This document shows, in pieces, positions 1-7,096 of a stretch of 29,613 nt of DNA. Both the position numbers and the translations under genes were made by a program. The notes beneath the pieces are model-generated. The model searched no databases and was not told the origin of the DNA. It worked only from the letters and a program-made list of their open reading frames with translations. The stretch is from JALQUL01 sp040382935 (GTDB lineage Bacteria > Pseudomonadota > Gammaproteobacteria > Burkholderiales > Burkholderiaceae_C). The stretch covers positions 1 to 29,613 of the forward strand of contig JBEIEP010000037.1 of assembly GCA_040382935.1 (NCBI GenBank), given 5' to 3'. How positions within the stretch are numbered: position 1 is the first letter of the stretch; every line of letters begins with the position of its first letter.

Positions 1-13
1 ACGCCCTGCTTGT

Positions 14-138
14 GGCTCCAATATGCCGATCATGAAATGGATCCTATACGCCGATCACGAATTGGCTCCATTACGCCGGTCACAAATTGGATCCTATATG
101 CCGATCATGAAGTGGATCCTATATGCCGGTCAGTGACA
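14..138. repeat. Degenerate 25-bp tandem repeat, about 4.8 copies
   Basis: Four consecutive 25-bp units start at 14, 39, 64 and 89, and a partial fifth starts at 114. Each begins GGATCC or GGCTCC and continues with a TATGCCGATCATGAA-like core. Units differ at a few positions, and the spacing is exact with no unique spacers. Multiple direct repeats of this kind occur at the ends of IS21-family elements as transposase binding sites. If that applies here, an element end could lie near 138, where the sequence reads inward on the minus strand as TGTCACTGACCGG, and the element body would lie left of the window. The repeat is directly visible; the IS assignment is inference. Confidence 0.8.
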
Positions 139-214
139 GCTCTGACCATCGCCGGGACATTCGACGCACTGGTTAGCTTGGTGCATTCTGAAAAACTGCC
201 CGTAAAACATCCTT

Positions 215-231
215 TGCACCATATTGGTCGA
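215..231 (+). promoter_or_regulatory. NtrC-like enhancer site upstream of glnK
   Basis: The sequence is TGCACC-ATATT-GGTCGA. The NtrC consensus is TGCACC-N5-GGTGCA, so the left half matches fully and the right half matches at GGT and the final A. It lies about 120 bp upstream of the sigma-54 promoter, a usual enhancer distance. A second isolated TGCACC half-site is at 237-242 and a GGTGCA half-site at 180-185. Binding is inferred. Confidence 0.55.
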
Positions 232-333
232 TGTCTTGCACCATAAACGCCCACGAAAGGCGCGTTATCTGGTCCGCTTCTTGTGCCGACCTCTCTACCT
301 TGCAAGGAATCCATTTTTTCCGGGTGCAAAAAT

Positions 334-349
334 TGGCACGCTTCCTGCA
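334..349 (+). promoter_or_regulatory. Sigma-54 promoter of glnK-amtB
   Basis: TGGCACGCTTCCTGCA carries the invariant GG (-24) and GC (-12) dinucleotides separated by 10 bases, close to the TGGCACG-N4-TTGCA consensus. The start of transcription is predicted near 359, leaving a leader of about 25 bases before the glnK ATG at 385. Together with the NtrC-like site upstream, this supports induction under nitrogen limitation, as is usual for glnK-amtB. Confidence 0.85.
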
Positions 350-384
350 TGAAAGTCGGTATTACCAACTACAGGGGCTCCACC

Positions 385-723
385 ATGAAGCTTGTCACCG
401 CGATTATTAAACCTTTCAAGTTAGAGGAAGTGCGCGAAGCGCTGTCGCAAATCGGCGTGCAGGGTATTACCGTGACCGAGGTCAAAGGCTTTGGCCGGCA
501 AAAAGGCCATACCGAGCTCTATCGTGGCGCTGAATACGTGGTCGATTTTTTGCCCAAGGTCAAAATTGAAGCGGCTATTAAGTCCGAGCTGCTCGACGGC
601 GTAATCGAAGCAATTGAAACCGCCGCCCGCACCGGAAAAATTGGTGACGGCAAGATTTTTGTGTCCGACCTGGAGCAGGTCATTCGGATTCGCACGGGCG
701 AATCTGGTAACGAAGCGCTTTAA
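385..723 (+). CDS. glnK: PII nitrogen regulatory protein GlnK/GlnB
   Basis: This is a 112-residue PII signal transducer, the usual family length. It senses ATP/ADP and 2-oxoglutarate and, in this gene arrangement, normally docks on the AmtB channel to block ammonium uptake when nitrogen is plentiful. It begins MKLVTAIIKPFKLEEV. The T-loop segment around GHTELYRGAEY contains Tyr51, the site uridylylated by GlnD. An open frame continues upstream to 283, but the ATG at 385 is chosen because it gives the canonical N-terminus, is preceded by AGGGG at 373-377, and lies downstream of the predicted sigma-54 start site. amtB follows 47 bases later, so the two are probably one transcript. Its linkage to amtB favours the name glnK over glnB. 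Confidence 0.95.
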   Translation: MKLVTAIIKPFKLEEVREALSQIGVQGITVTEVKGFGRQKGHTELYRGAEYVVDFLPKVKIEAAIKSELLDGVIEAIETAARTGKIGDGKIFVSDLEQVIRIRTGESGNEAL

Positions 724-770
724 AAGCCCTTGCACAACCCCCACAAACGCAAACCGCAAAAGGATTTCCA

Positions 771-2339
771 ATGGTAAACAAACTCAACAAATGGATGGCT
801 GCATCAGCGCTAGGCCTATGCCTTTGGGCCGCGGCCCCGCTTAGCATGGCGCAAACCGCTGCGCCCACCCCCGCTCCCGCCGCGGCGGCTTCGGTGGCCA
901 CCCCATCGGGCGAATCGACCGCTGCACCAGCGGCGATGGCTGCCCCTGCTGCCCCCGCACCGGCTGCGGCACCGGCCGCTGAGGCAGCACCTGCACCCGC
1001 CCCTGTCCCCAACAAAGGCGACACCACCTGGATGCTGGTCTCTACGCTGTTGGTGTTAATGATGGCCGTCCCCGGCCTGGCGCTGTTTTACGGCGGTCTG
1101 GTCCGCTCTAAAAACATGCTGTCGGTGCTGATGCAAGTCATGGTCACCTTTGCCTTGATCACCACCCTGTGGTTTATCTATGGCTACAGCTTTGCGTTTA
1201 CCGAGGGCAACGCCTTTATTGGGGGCACGGACCGGCTGTTTATGAAGGGCATTTGGGACAACGCGGCAGGTACTTTTGCCAACGCGACCACCTTTAGCAA
1301 AGGCGTGGTGATCCCAGAGATCGTGTTTGCCGCCTTCCAGGCCACTTTTGCGGGCATTACTGGCGCACTCATCGTGGGCTCGTTTGCCGAACGTATCAAG
1401 TTCTCGGCGGTGCTGGCGTTTATGGTGCTGTGGTTTACTTTTAGCTACCTGCCTATCGCCCACATGGTGTGGTTCTGGATGGGGCCTGATGCCTACACCG
1501 GCAAAGAAGTGGTGGATGCCGTGACGGCCAAAGCGGGTTACCTGTGGCAAACCGGCGCCCTGGACTTTGCGGGCGGCACGGTGGTGCATATCAATGCGGC
1601 CGTGGCCGGTTTGGTGGGTGCCTACTTTTTGGGCAAACGCGTGGGCTATGGCAAAGAATCCATGCCACCGCACAACCTGGCCCTGACCATGGTGGGCGCT
1701 GCCTTGCTGTGGGTGGGTTGGTTTGGCTTTAACGCCGGTTCTGCCCTCGAGGCAAACGGCTTTGCCGCCCTGGCCTTTATCAACACCTTTGCCGCCACAT
1801 CTGTCGCCATCTTGGCCTGGTGTCTGGGCGAAGCCTTGATGCGTGGCAAAGCCTCTATGCTGGGTGCTGCATCAGGGGCAGTGGCCGGTTTGGTGGCCAT
1901 TACGCCTGCCGCCGGTAACGTAGGTATTGGTGGTGCCTTGGTGATTGGCGCGATTGCGGGTTTCGCCTGTTTGTGGGGTGTTAGCGGTCTTAAAAAGCTG
2001 CTCAAGGCCGACGACTCGCTGGACGTGTTTGGCGTGCATGGCGTAGGCGGTATTGTGGGGGCCTTGCTGACGGGCGTGTTCAACTCGCCAAGCCTGGGTG
2101 GCCCTGGCTACGTGGCCGATTGGTCCACCGTGACCATGGTAACCGCCGCTGACTACTCTATTTTGGGCCAAGTCTGGATTCAAGCCAAAGCGGTACTGGT
2201 CACCGTGGTGTGGTCGGGCGTGGTGTCTTTGATTGCCTACAAAGTGGTCGACATGACGATTGGCCTGCGGGTATCCGAAGAGCAAGAACGTGAAGGCTTG
2301 GATATTTCCTCGCACGGCGAGACCGCTTACGGGCGTTAA
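771..2339 (+). CDS. amtB: Ammonium transporter AmtB
   Basis: This is an inner-membrane ammonium channel of 522 residues. A signal peptide (about residues 1-27, ending SMA before Gln) is followed by an Ala/Pro-rich stretch to about residue 83. The Amt domain then starts near DTTWMLVSTLLVLMM. It carries the substrate-pathway features of the family: an Asp-containing GALDFAGGTVVH segment with the first pore histidine, and VFGVHGVGGIVGALL with the second. Eleven hydrophobic segments are expected for the family. The C-terminal tail, which in homologues contacts the PII T-loop, is present. The start has AAAGGA just upstream. The long low-complexity Ala/Pro linker between signal peptide and channel is longer than in E. 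coli AmtB. It is probably co-transcribed with glnK and terminated at 2364-2390. Confidence 0.96.
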   Translation: MVNKLNKWMAASALGLCLWAAAPLSMAQTAAPTPAPAAAASVATPSGESTAAPAAMAAPAAPAPAAAPAAEAAPAPAPVPNKGDTTWMLVSTLLVLMMAVPGLALFYGGLVRSKNMLSVLMQVMVTFALITTLWFIYGYSFAFTEGNAFIGGTDRLFMKGIWDNAAGTFANATTFSKGVVIPEIVFAAFQATFAGITGALIVGSFAERIKFSAVLAFMVLWFTFSYLPIAHMVWFWMGPDAYTGKEVVDAVTAKAGYLWQTGALDFAGGTVVHINAAVAGLVGAYFLGKRVGYGKESMPPHNLALTMVGAALLWVGWFGFNAGSALEANGFAALAFINTFAATSVAILAWCLGEALMRGKASMLGAASGAVAGLVAITPAAGNVGIGGALVIGAIAGFACLWGVSGLKKLLKADDSLDVFGVHGVGGIVGALLTGVFNSPSLGGPGYVADWSTVTMVTAADYSILGQVWIQAKAVLVTVVWSGVVSLIAYKVVDMTIGLRVSEEQEREGLDISSHGETAYGR

Positions 2340-2363
2340 TCGGAACGACTGGCGGTCATCGAT

Positions 2364-2390
2364 AAAAAAGGGGCCTAAGCCCCTTTTTTA
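2364..2390. terminator. Bidirectional rho-independent terminator between amtB and the aldolase gene
   Basis: The sequence AAAAAAGGGGCCTAAGCCCCTTTTTT forms a GGGGC/GCCCC stem with an A-run on one side and a T-run on the other. It can end transcription of amtB from the left and of the minus-strand aldolase operon from the right. Confidence 0.9.
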
Positions 2391-2421
2391 TTCACGCCAA
2401 CGATAAACACCAGCGTTGGGT

Positions 2422-3190
2422 TCAGGTGCGATAACTCCCATCCACCCTGTCCAACTTGCGTAGCAAAGCCGGCCACGCAATGGCGGCCCCCATGCCGGCG
2501 GTGGCTACTTTGAGCACCTCGGGCATATTGCGAATGATCTCGGGGTTGACCATCACCAAATCACCCCCGGCCTGGGCGGTAATTTGAATTTGGCAGGTGC
2601 TCTCAAAGGTGTACATGTTCAAAAAGGCAGCGGCCACGCTGCCGCCGGTCACCAGCAGGCCGTGGTTTCTGAGCATTAAAAAGGTTTTGTCGCCCAGGTC
2701 GGCCTGCAAGCGCGGAATCTCGTCACCGCGCAGGGCCACACCTTCGTAGTCGTGGTAGGCCAAAGAGGCCAGCACAAAGGTGGACTGTTGGCTAATGGGC
2801 AAAACGCCCGACTTGAGTGCGCTTACGGCCACCCCGGCGCGCGTGTGGGTGTGCAACACGCACTGGGCGTCGTGCCGCACCTGGTGAATGGCGCTGTGGA
2901 TGGTAAAACCGGCGGGGTTGACCGGGTAGGGCGAGTCCAGCAGCTTGTTGCAGTATATCCACCTTGACCAGGCTAGAGGCCGTGATCTCGTCAAACATCA
3001 TGCCGTAGGGGTTGATTAAGAACTGCGGTTCATCCCCCGAGACTGAATCGGGCAGGCGGACGCTGATGTGGGTGAACACCAAATCAGACCAGCCGTACAG
3101 GGCCACCAAACGGTAGCAAGCGGCCAGATCACAACGCAAAGCCCACTCGGCCTGGCTGACTTGGTCTTTAACAGAAGGGGTAGCGGTCAT
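2422..3190 (-). pseudogene. Class II aldolase/adducin-family protein, frameshifted
   Basis: Two overlapping reading frames together give one complete class II aldolase/adducin domain protein. The first frame, from the ATG at 3190 with AGGA upstream, encodes MTATPSVKDQVSQAEWALR through ITASSLVKVDI. The second frame picks up at NKLLDSPYPVNPAGFTIHSA and runs to the stop at 2422. It includes the metal-ligand motif HTHTRAG and a further His in LRNHGLL. The break is at about 2951-2958 and is repaired by removing one base or adding two; by analogy to homologues (VDxxGNK), two lost bases fit the spacing better. Members bind a divalent metal and act as aldolases, epimerases or decarboxylases; the substrate cannot be told. 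It is the second gene of a minus-strand pair with the DmdA-like gene. It is either a real pseudogene or a sequencing error. Confidence 0.8.
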
Positions 3191-3264
3191 GGGGGTGGTC
3201 CTATTCAATGGGGTTGAGGTGACAGGCACTTGTAGGGAATGAACGAGCCAACGCTGGCGGTGAC

Positions 3265-4407
3265 TTATTTAAACGGCAGGCCCGACACCACCGCACCTTG
3301 CACGCCGTTGGGCGCGTGGACTTCAAGGCGCTGGCCCGCCTCTACCACTAGGCGCTCGACCTGGCCTACGCCAATGGTGCGCCCCAAACGCGGCGAGTAC
3401 ACCACGGCCGACAAAGTACCCACTTGGCGGCCACCCTGGGTGATGGGCGCGCGCTCGGTAAGGGGCCAGTCTGAGGGGCTGGTGCCGTCTAGCAGCAGGC
3501 CCACAAACAGGCGGTGTGGCCCCTCTGCGGCGATCTTTTGCAAGGCCTTTTTGCCGATGTAATCGGGCACACCATTCACATCCACAAACTTGGCCATATT
3601 GGCCTCAAAGGGGTTGCTGTCGGGGGTGGTGTCACCGCCCCAAGACAACAGGCCGCTCTCGATGCGCTCAATGTGGTTGGGTGCGCCAGGGCCAATGCCA
3701 AATTCTTGACCCGCCGCCTTCACCAACTCCCATAGGGCATCGCCTTGGCTGCCGTCACGCAGGAACAACTCAAACCCGCCTTGCTTGCTCCAGCCCGAGC
3801 GGCACAGCACCAGGGGGATGCCGTTTAAGTCGGTTTCTATGCAGCCAAAATACTTGATAGACCGAATCGATGGTCCAAACAACTTGGCCACCAGGTCCTC
3901 GGCCTTGGGGCCTTGAATGGCCAAGGGTGATACATCGGGTTCGCAAACGGTGGCCTTGTAACCCCGCTCGGCTCCTATGCCACGCACCCAGGCCAACATA
4001 TCGCTATCGGCCAGCGACAGCCAATAACGGTCCGATAACTTGAGCAGCACCGGGTCGTTGAGCAGGTTGCCCGCGTGGTCGCACATGGCCACGTATTTGC
4101 CCTGGCCCACCTGCATGTTGGACAGATCGCGGGCGCAAACGGCCTGGGCCAGCGCATGGGCGTCGGGGCCGGAAATTTCAACCTGGCGTTCCACGGCCAC
4201 ATCCCACATCGCCACGCCGTTCATCAGGCGGTCGTACTCGGCAGGCAAATCGCCAAACGACAGGGGCATCAGCATTTTGTTGTACACGGTAAAGTGGGTG
4301 ACTCCATCGCGCACCGTTGCGTCAAAAAAGGCGGAGCGGCGAATGCGTGGGCTAATGGCCAGTACGGCGTGCTGGTTGGGGTTGACTTGGATGGAGCGTG
4401 TGGTCAT
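3265..4407 (-). CDS. DmdA-like aminomethyltransferase (GcvT family)
   Basis: This 380-residue protein has GcvT-fold architecture and resembles dimethylsulfoniopropionate demethylase (DmdA). Seen features include an N-terminal RIRRSAFFD...TVYNKMLMP segment, DVAVERQVEISG, NDPVLLKLSDRYWLSLADSD, EPDVSPLAIQGPKAEDL, RSGWSKQGGFELFL and ERIESGLLSWGGD. All have recognisable counterparts in DmdA as I remember it. DmdA moves a methyl group from DMSP to tetrahydrofolate in the cytoplasm. Related non-DmdA clades with unknown methylated substrates exist, and I cannot separate them without a tree. No good Shine-Dalgarno is seen before the ATG at 4407; the leader is pyrimidine-rich. It lies 74 bases upstream of the aldolase gene and is probably co-transcribed with it. 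The CoA transferase is divergent. Confidence 0.8.
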   Translation of the reverse strand: MTTRSIQVNPNQHAVLAISPRIRRSAFFDATVRDGVTHFTVYNKMLMPLSFGDLPAEYDRLMNGVAMWDVAVERQVEISGPDAHALAQAVCARDLSNMQVGQGKYVAMCDHAGNLLNDPVLLKLSDRYWLSLADSDMLAWVRGIGAERGYKATVCEPDVSPLAIQGPKAEDLVAKLFGPSIRSIKYFGCIETDLNGIPLVLCRSGWSKQGGFELFLRDGSQGDALWELVKAAGQEFGIGPGAPNHIERIESGLLSWGGDTTPDSNPFEANMAKFVDVNGVPDYIGKKALQKIAAEGPHRLFVGLLLDGTSPSDWPLTERAPITQGGRQVGTLSAVVYSPRLGRTIGVGQVERLVVEAGQRLEVHAPNGVQGAVVSGLPFK

Positions 4408-4760
4408 GGCAGGGCAAAGGAAGGAAATAAAAATGGAACTTTAGACAAGCCCCACGCGGTGGGGTGGGGTCGGGTGCGTTGGGTTGTTGTAGCACATGGG
4501 GGCGACCGCGTTCAGTAGCAGCAGATCACTGGCACGGATCAACGAAAAAAGCCGTTGGTTGGGGTTAATCATGAACTGTTTGCCCACCACATCCACCGCC
4601 TGCATTGTGACAGCCATCGGCGTTTTTGTAGGCGGTGTTTCTACTGAGGTTTTGCGGGTAATACAAGCGTCAAGTAACGGGTATCGAAGCTTGGCACCAC
4701 GGATCGAAATAGGGGCTACGATTTAGGCTTCGCTGCACCGCATCTCCGCCCCCTCACACC
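4408..4760. other. Divergent intergenic region between the DmdA-like and CoA-transferase genes
   Basis: These 353 bases must hold the promoters for both divergent transcripts. I see no convincing -35/-10 pair, no clear operator and no RNA gene. A 76-codon open frame at 4496-4726 has no recognisable protein character and no clear ribosome site, and I do not call it a gene. Confidence 0.6.
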
Positions 4761-6008
4761 ATGACTCACGCACAGAACGCACCTTCTCAACCCACAACGG
4801 CCGAGGCTGGTAGGGCCGAACAACAAAAGCCGTCATCGCTGCCCTACGCCGGTCTGCGCGTGGTGGAATTTACCCATATGGTGATGGGCCCCACCTGTGG
4901 CATGGTGTTGGCGGACTTGGGCGCCGAAGTGATCAAAGTAGAGACGGTGGGCAAGGGGCGCAAAGGCGACTCCACCCGCGAATTGTTGGGTTCGGGTGCC
5001 GGATTTTTTGCTCTGTTTAACCGCAACAAAAAAAGTGTGGCTTTGGACTTGACCAGCCCTGCGGGCAAGGAAGCGGTATTGCGTTTGATCGCCACGGCTG
5101 ACATGGTGAGTGAAAATTTCAAAGCGGGCACCATGACCAAATTGGGCCTGGACTATGACAGCCTTAAAGAGCGCTTTCCGCGCCTGATATACGTCAGCCA
5201 CAAGGGCTTTTTACCTGGCCCCTATGAACACCGCACGGCCCTGGACGAGGTGGTGCAAATGATGGGGGGCTTGGCCTACATGACGGGCCGCCCCGGCGAT
5301 CCGCTGCGCGCAGGCTCCAGCGTGAACGACATTATGGGTGGGATGTTTGGTGCGATAGGGGTGATGGCGGCCCTAGCCCAACGCGAAAAAACGGAACAGG
5401 GGCAGGAGGTGTTAAGCGCCCTGTTCGAAAACAACGTGTTTTTGGTGGCCCAGCACATGATGCAGTATGCCGTGACGGGCAAGGCCGCTGCGCCCATGCC
5501 CGAGCGCATTTCGCCCTGGGGCATATACGACGTGTTCAAAGTCAAAGACGAGGCGCAGATATTTTTGGCAGTCACGGGTGATTCAGCCTGGGAAACGTTC
5601 TGCAAGGCGTTTGGCTTCGACGATCTGTGGGCGGATGGCCGCCTGGGCACCAACAATGACCGCGTGCTAGCGCGCGCCTGGCTATTGCCGCAATTGCGTC
5701 AGCGCCTGTCGGCATTGAGCGCCACGCACATCGCTGGTGTGTTTGAGGCCAACGGCTTGCCCTATGCGCCGATTACCAAGCCAGAGGATCTGTTCGAAGA
5801 CCCCCACCTGAAGGCCTCAGGGGGACTGGTACCCATGCAATTGCCCGATGGACGCGCAACCCATACCGCTTTGCTGCCTTTGACGATGCAGGGCGAACGC
5901 CTGGGTCTTAGGCACAACCCACCGCAACTGGGGGAACACAACCATGAGTTGCTGGCGGCGCTGGGGTATTCAGCGGCAGAAATCGATCAACTTAGCGATG
6001 GTCTTTGA
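4761..6008 (+). CDS. CaiB/BaiF family (class III) CoA transferase
   Basis: This 415-residue protein matches the family III CoA transferase pattern: LRVVEFTHMVMGPTCGMVLADLGAEVIKVE near residues 32-61, then NRNKKSVALDLTSPAGKEAV, KGFLPGPYEHRTALDEVVQ, and a C-terminal region with LPYAPITKPEDLFEDPHLKA. The Asp in ALDEVVQMMGG (about residue 162) aligns with the catalytic aspartate that forms the acyl-enzyme anhydride in this family. It moves CoA between carboxylic acids in the cytoplasm; donor and acceptor are unknown. The first 28 residues are a polar extension of low complexity. No good Shine-Dalgarno precedes the ATG at 4761, so the start is somewhat uncertain. Divergent placement from the DmdA-like/aldolase pair suggests a joint catabolic role, which is inference. 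Confidence 0.93.
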   Translation: MTHAQNAPSQPTTAEAGRAEQQKPSSLPYAGLRVVEFTHMVMGPTCGMVLADLGAEVIKVETVGKGRKGDSTRELLGSGAGFFALFNRNKKSVALDLTSPAGKEAVLRLIATADMVSENFKAGTMTKLGLDYDSLKERFPRLIYVSHKGFLPGPYEHRTALDEVVQMMGGLAYMTGRPGDPLRAGSSVNDIMGGMFGAIGVMAALAQREKTEQGQEVLSALFENNVFLVAQHMMQYAVTGKAAAPMPERISPWGIYDVFKVKDEAQIFLAVTGDSAWETFCKAFGFDDLWADGRLGTNNDRVLARAWLLPQLRQRLSALSATHIAGVFEANGLPYAPITKPEDLFEDPHLKASGGLVPMQLPDGRATHTALLPLTMQGERLGLRHNPPQLGEHNHELLAALGYSAAEIDQLSDGL

Positions 6009-6039
6009 GATCCGGGCCGGTAGACCCAAGGCTTCATCT

Positions 6040-6627
6040 CTATTTGGGCGGAACCATTAGATTCGTCGCGTTGGTCATGCCCATATAAGGCGCCAACTTG
6101 TCAATACACTGGTGCAAAAAACCGATGGGGCTGGCATCGGGATGCATTTTGTTCACAACCTCAAGCAAAATCGAATGCCCCATTTCACCAAACACTTCTG
6201 AGAACACCTTTTGCGCACGGCGATACAAAATCTGTCCGTCGCGTTGGAGTCCTGCCGCTAGTGGAGTCTGAGGCACCGCTGTCCGGGTGGGCAGTGCAGT
6301 GGCGTTGTGTACCAGTTCGGCCAAAATCGCGGTTGACAGTGAATTGTCGGTGACGGTAATCGCCTTCACGCGCATAGGCGTCCAGCGTGCCTTAGCGACC
6401 AACGAGATAGATGGGATATGTGCTAGCGCGTGGCAGTCGAGGTGGGGTCCCAAGCGCGCGGATACCAAATGGCCTTTTCGGAATAGAAACGAAAACGAGT
6501 GCAAACGGTCTTGTTCAGACAGGCCTTCGATAGGTTCGCTAAAAGCAGTCCGGGTCGCAAGAATGCCTGTTCTGTCCTCGGTAACGACCAGATTTAACAG
6601 GGTGTGTAATTGCGGAGCCGCGGTCAT
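6040..6627 (-). CDS. Hypothetical protein, possible DUF4388-like N-terminus
   Basis: This 195-residue soluble protein has no signal peptide or membrane segment. I do not recognise it as a named protein. The first half has the pattern LLNLVVTEDRTGILATR, then FSFLFRKGHLVSARLG, then a Leu/Ala-rich stretch ending KARWTP. This is reminiscent of DUF4388/PATAN-type domains (small, strand-rich, glycine turn then a 'F..G.lv.A..g' strand), but the match is only by eye. The second half is helical and contains FSEVFGEMGHSILLEVVNKM. It is the last gene of the minus-strand T4SS block, 51 bases after the membrane protein. No clear ribosome site is seen before the ATG at 6627. It may be an accessory factor or regulator of the secretion system, but nothing in it proves this. 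Confidence 0.7.
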   Translation of the reverse strand: MTAAPQLHTLLNLVVTEDRTGILATRTAFSEPIEGLSEQDRLHSFSFLFRKGHLVSARLGPHLDCHALAHIPSISLVAKARWTPMRVKAITVTDNSLSTAILAELVHNATALPTRTAVPQTPLAAGLQRDGQILYRRAQKVFSEVFGEMGHSILLEVVNKMHPDASPIGFLHQCIDKLAPYMGMTNATNLMVPPK

Positions 6628-6678
6628 GACAGGCTTTATACGGTACGTGCCAGCGGATAAATTTAACCCATGGCTGGG

Positions 6679-7011
6679 TCACTTTCGCATCTTATTTTCG
6701 CCTTTAAGCTTTCCGATGGATTGTCCAAGGGATCGCATTCCAATGGCCAAACACGCGAAACCAAACAAAATAATGAGGCGGTGAATCAACTCGTTCTGTT
6801 CGAAGCTTAAGGTGGTGAAATTGGCCACCAAAGTTTCTATCAAGTGTGCCAAACCCAGCACAATCGCACCTGCCACCACTAGGTTAACGGTCTTACCGAC
6901 GGCGCCGCCCATGGCCATGGTACGGGCAGTCAGGGCCATCCAAACCGATAGGGCAATCAGAACAAAATCTAATGAAAGGTTAAAAAAATCAAATCCGTGG
7001 GCATGCACCAT
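6679..7011 (-). CDS. Small membrane protein of unknown function
   Basis: This 110-residue protein has three hydrophobic segments, roughly residues 11-32, 39-61 and 78-96, and a basic C-terminus (KLKGENKMRK). A strong ribosome site, AAAGGGAG, lies 6-7 bases before the ATG at 7011. It follows virD4 after 85 bases and precedes the 195-residue protein, all in the same direction, so it may be the distal part of the T4SS transcript or have its own promoter. I do not recognise a family. Small membrane proteins in this position in conjugative systems can be exclusion or accessory proteins, but that is only a suggestion from context. Confidence 0.75.
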   Translation of the reverse strand: MVHAHGFDFFNLSLDFVLIALSVWMALTARTMAMGGAVGKTVNLVVAGAIVLGLAHLIETLVANFTTLSFEQNELIHRLIILFGFACLAIGMRSLGQSIGKLKGENKMRK

Positions 7012-7096
7012 GTCAATCTCCCTTTGTGTGAATTTTGCAATCGATGCGGTAATTATGCACGATCAGCGTACAAAAGGGGTCACACGTCTAAGGGTC

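Noticed and set aside
14..138. CRISPR-like short array
   Set aside because: Units are directly adjacent with no unique spacers, and the array has a simple 25-bp tandem period.
4496..4726. 76-codon open frame in the divergent intergenic region
   Set aside because: No ribosome site, no recognisable protein character, and it lies in the expected promoter region.
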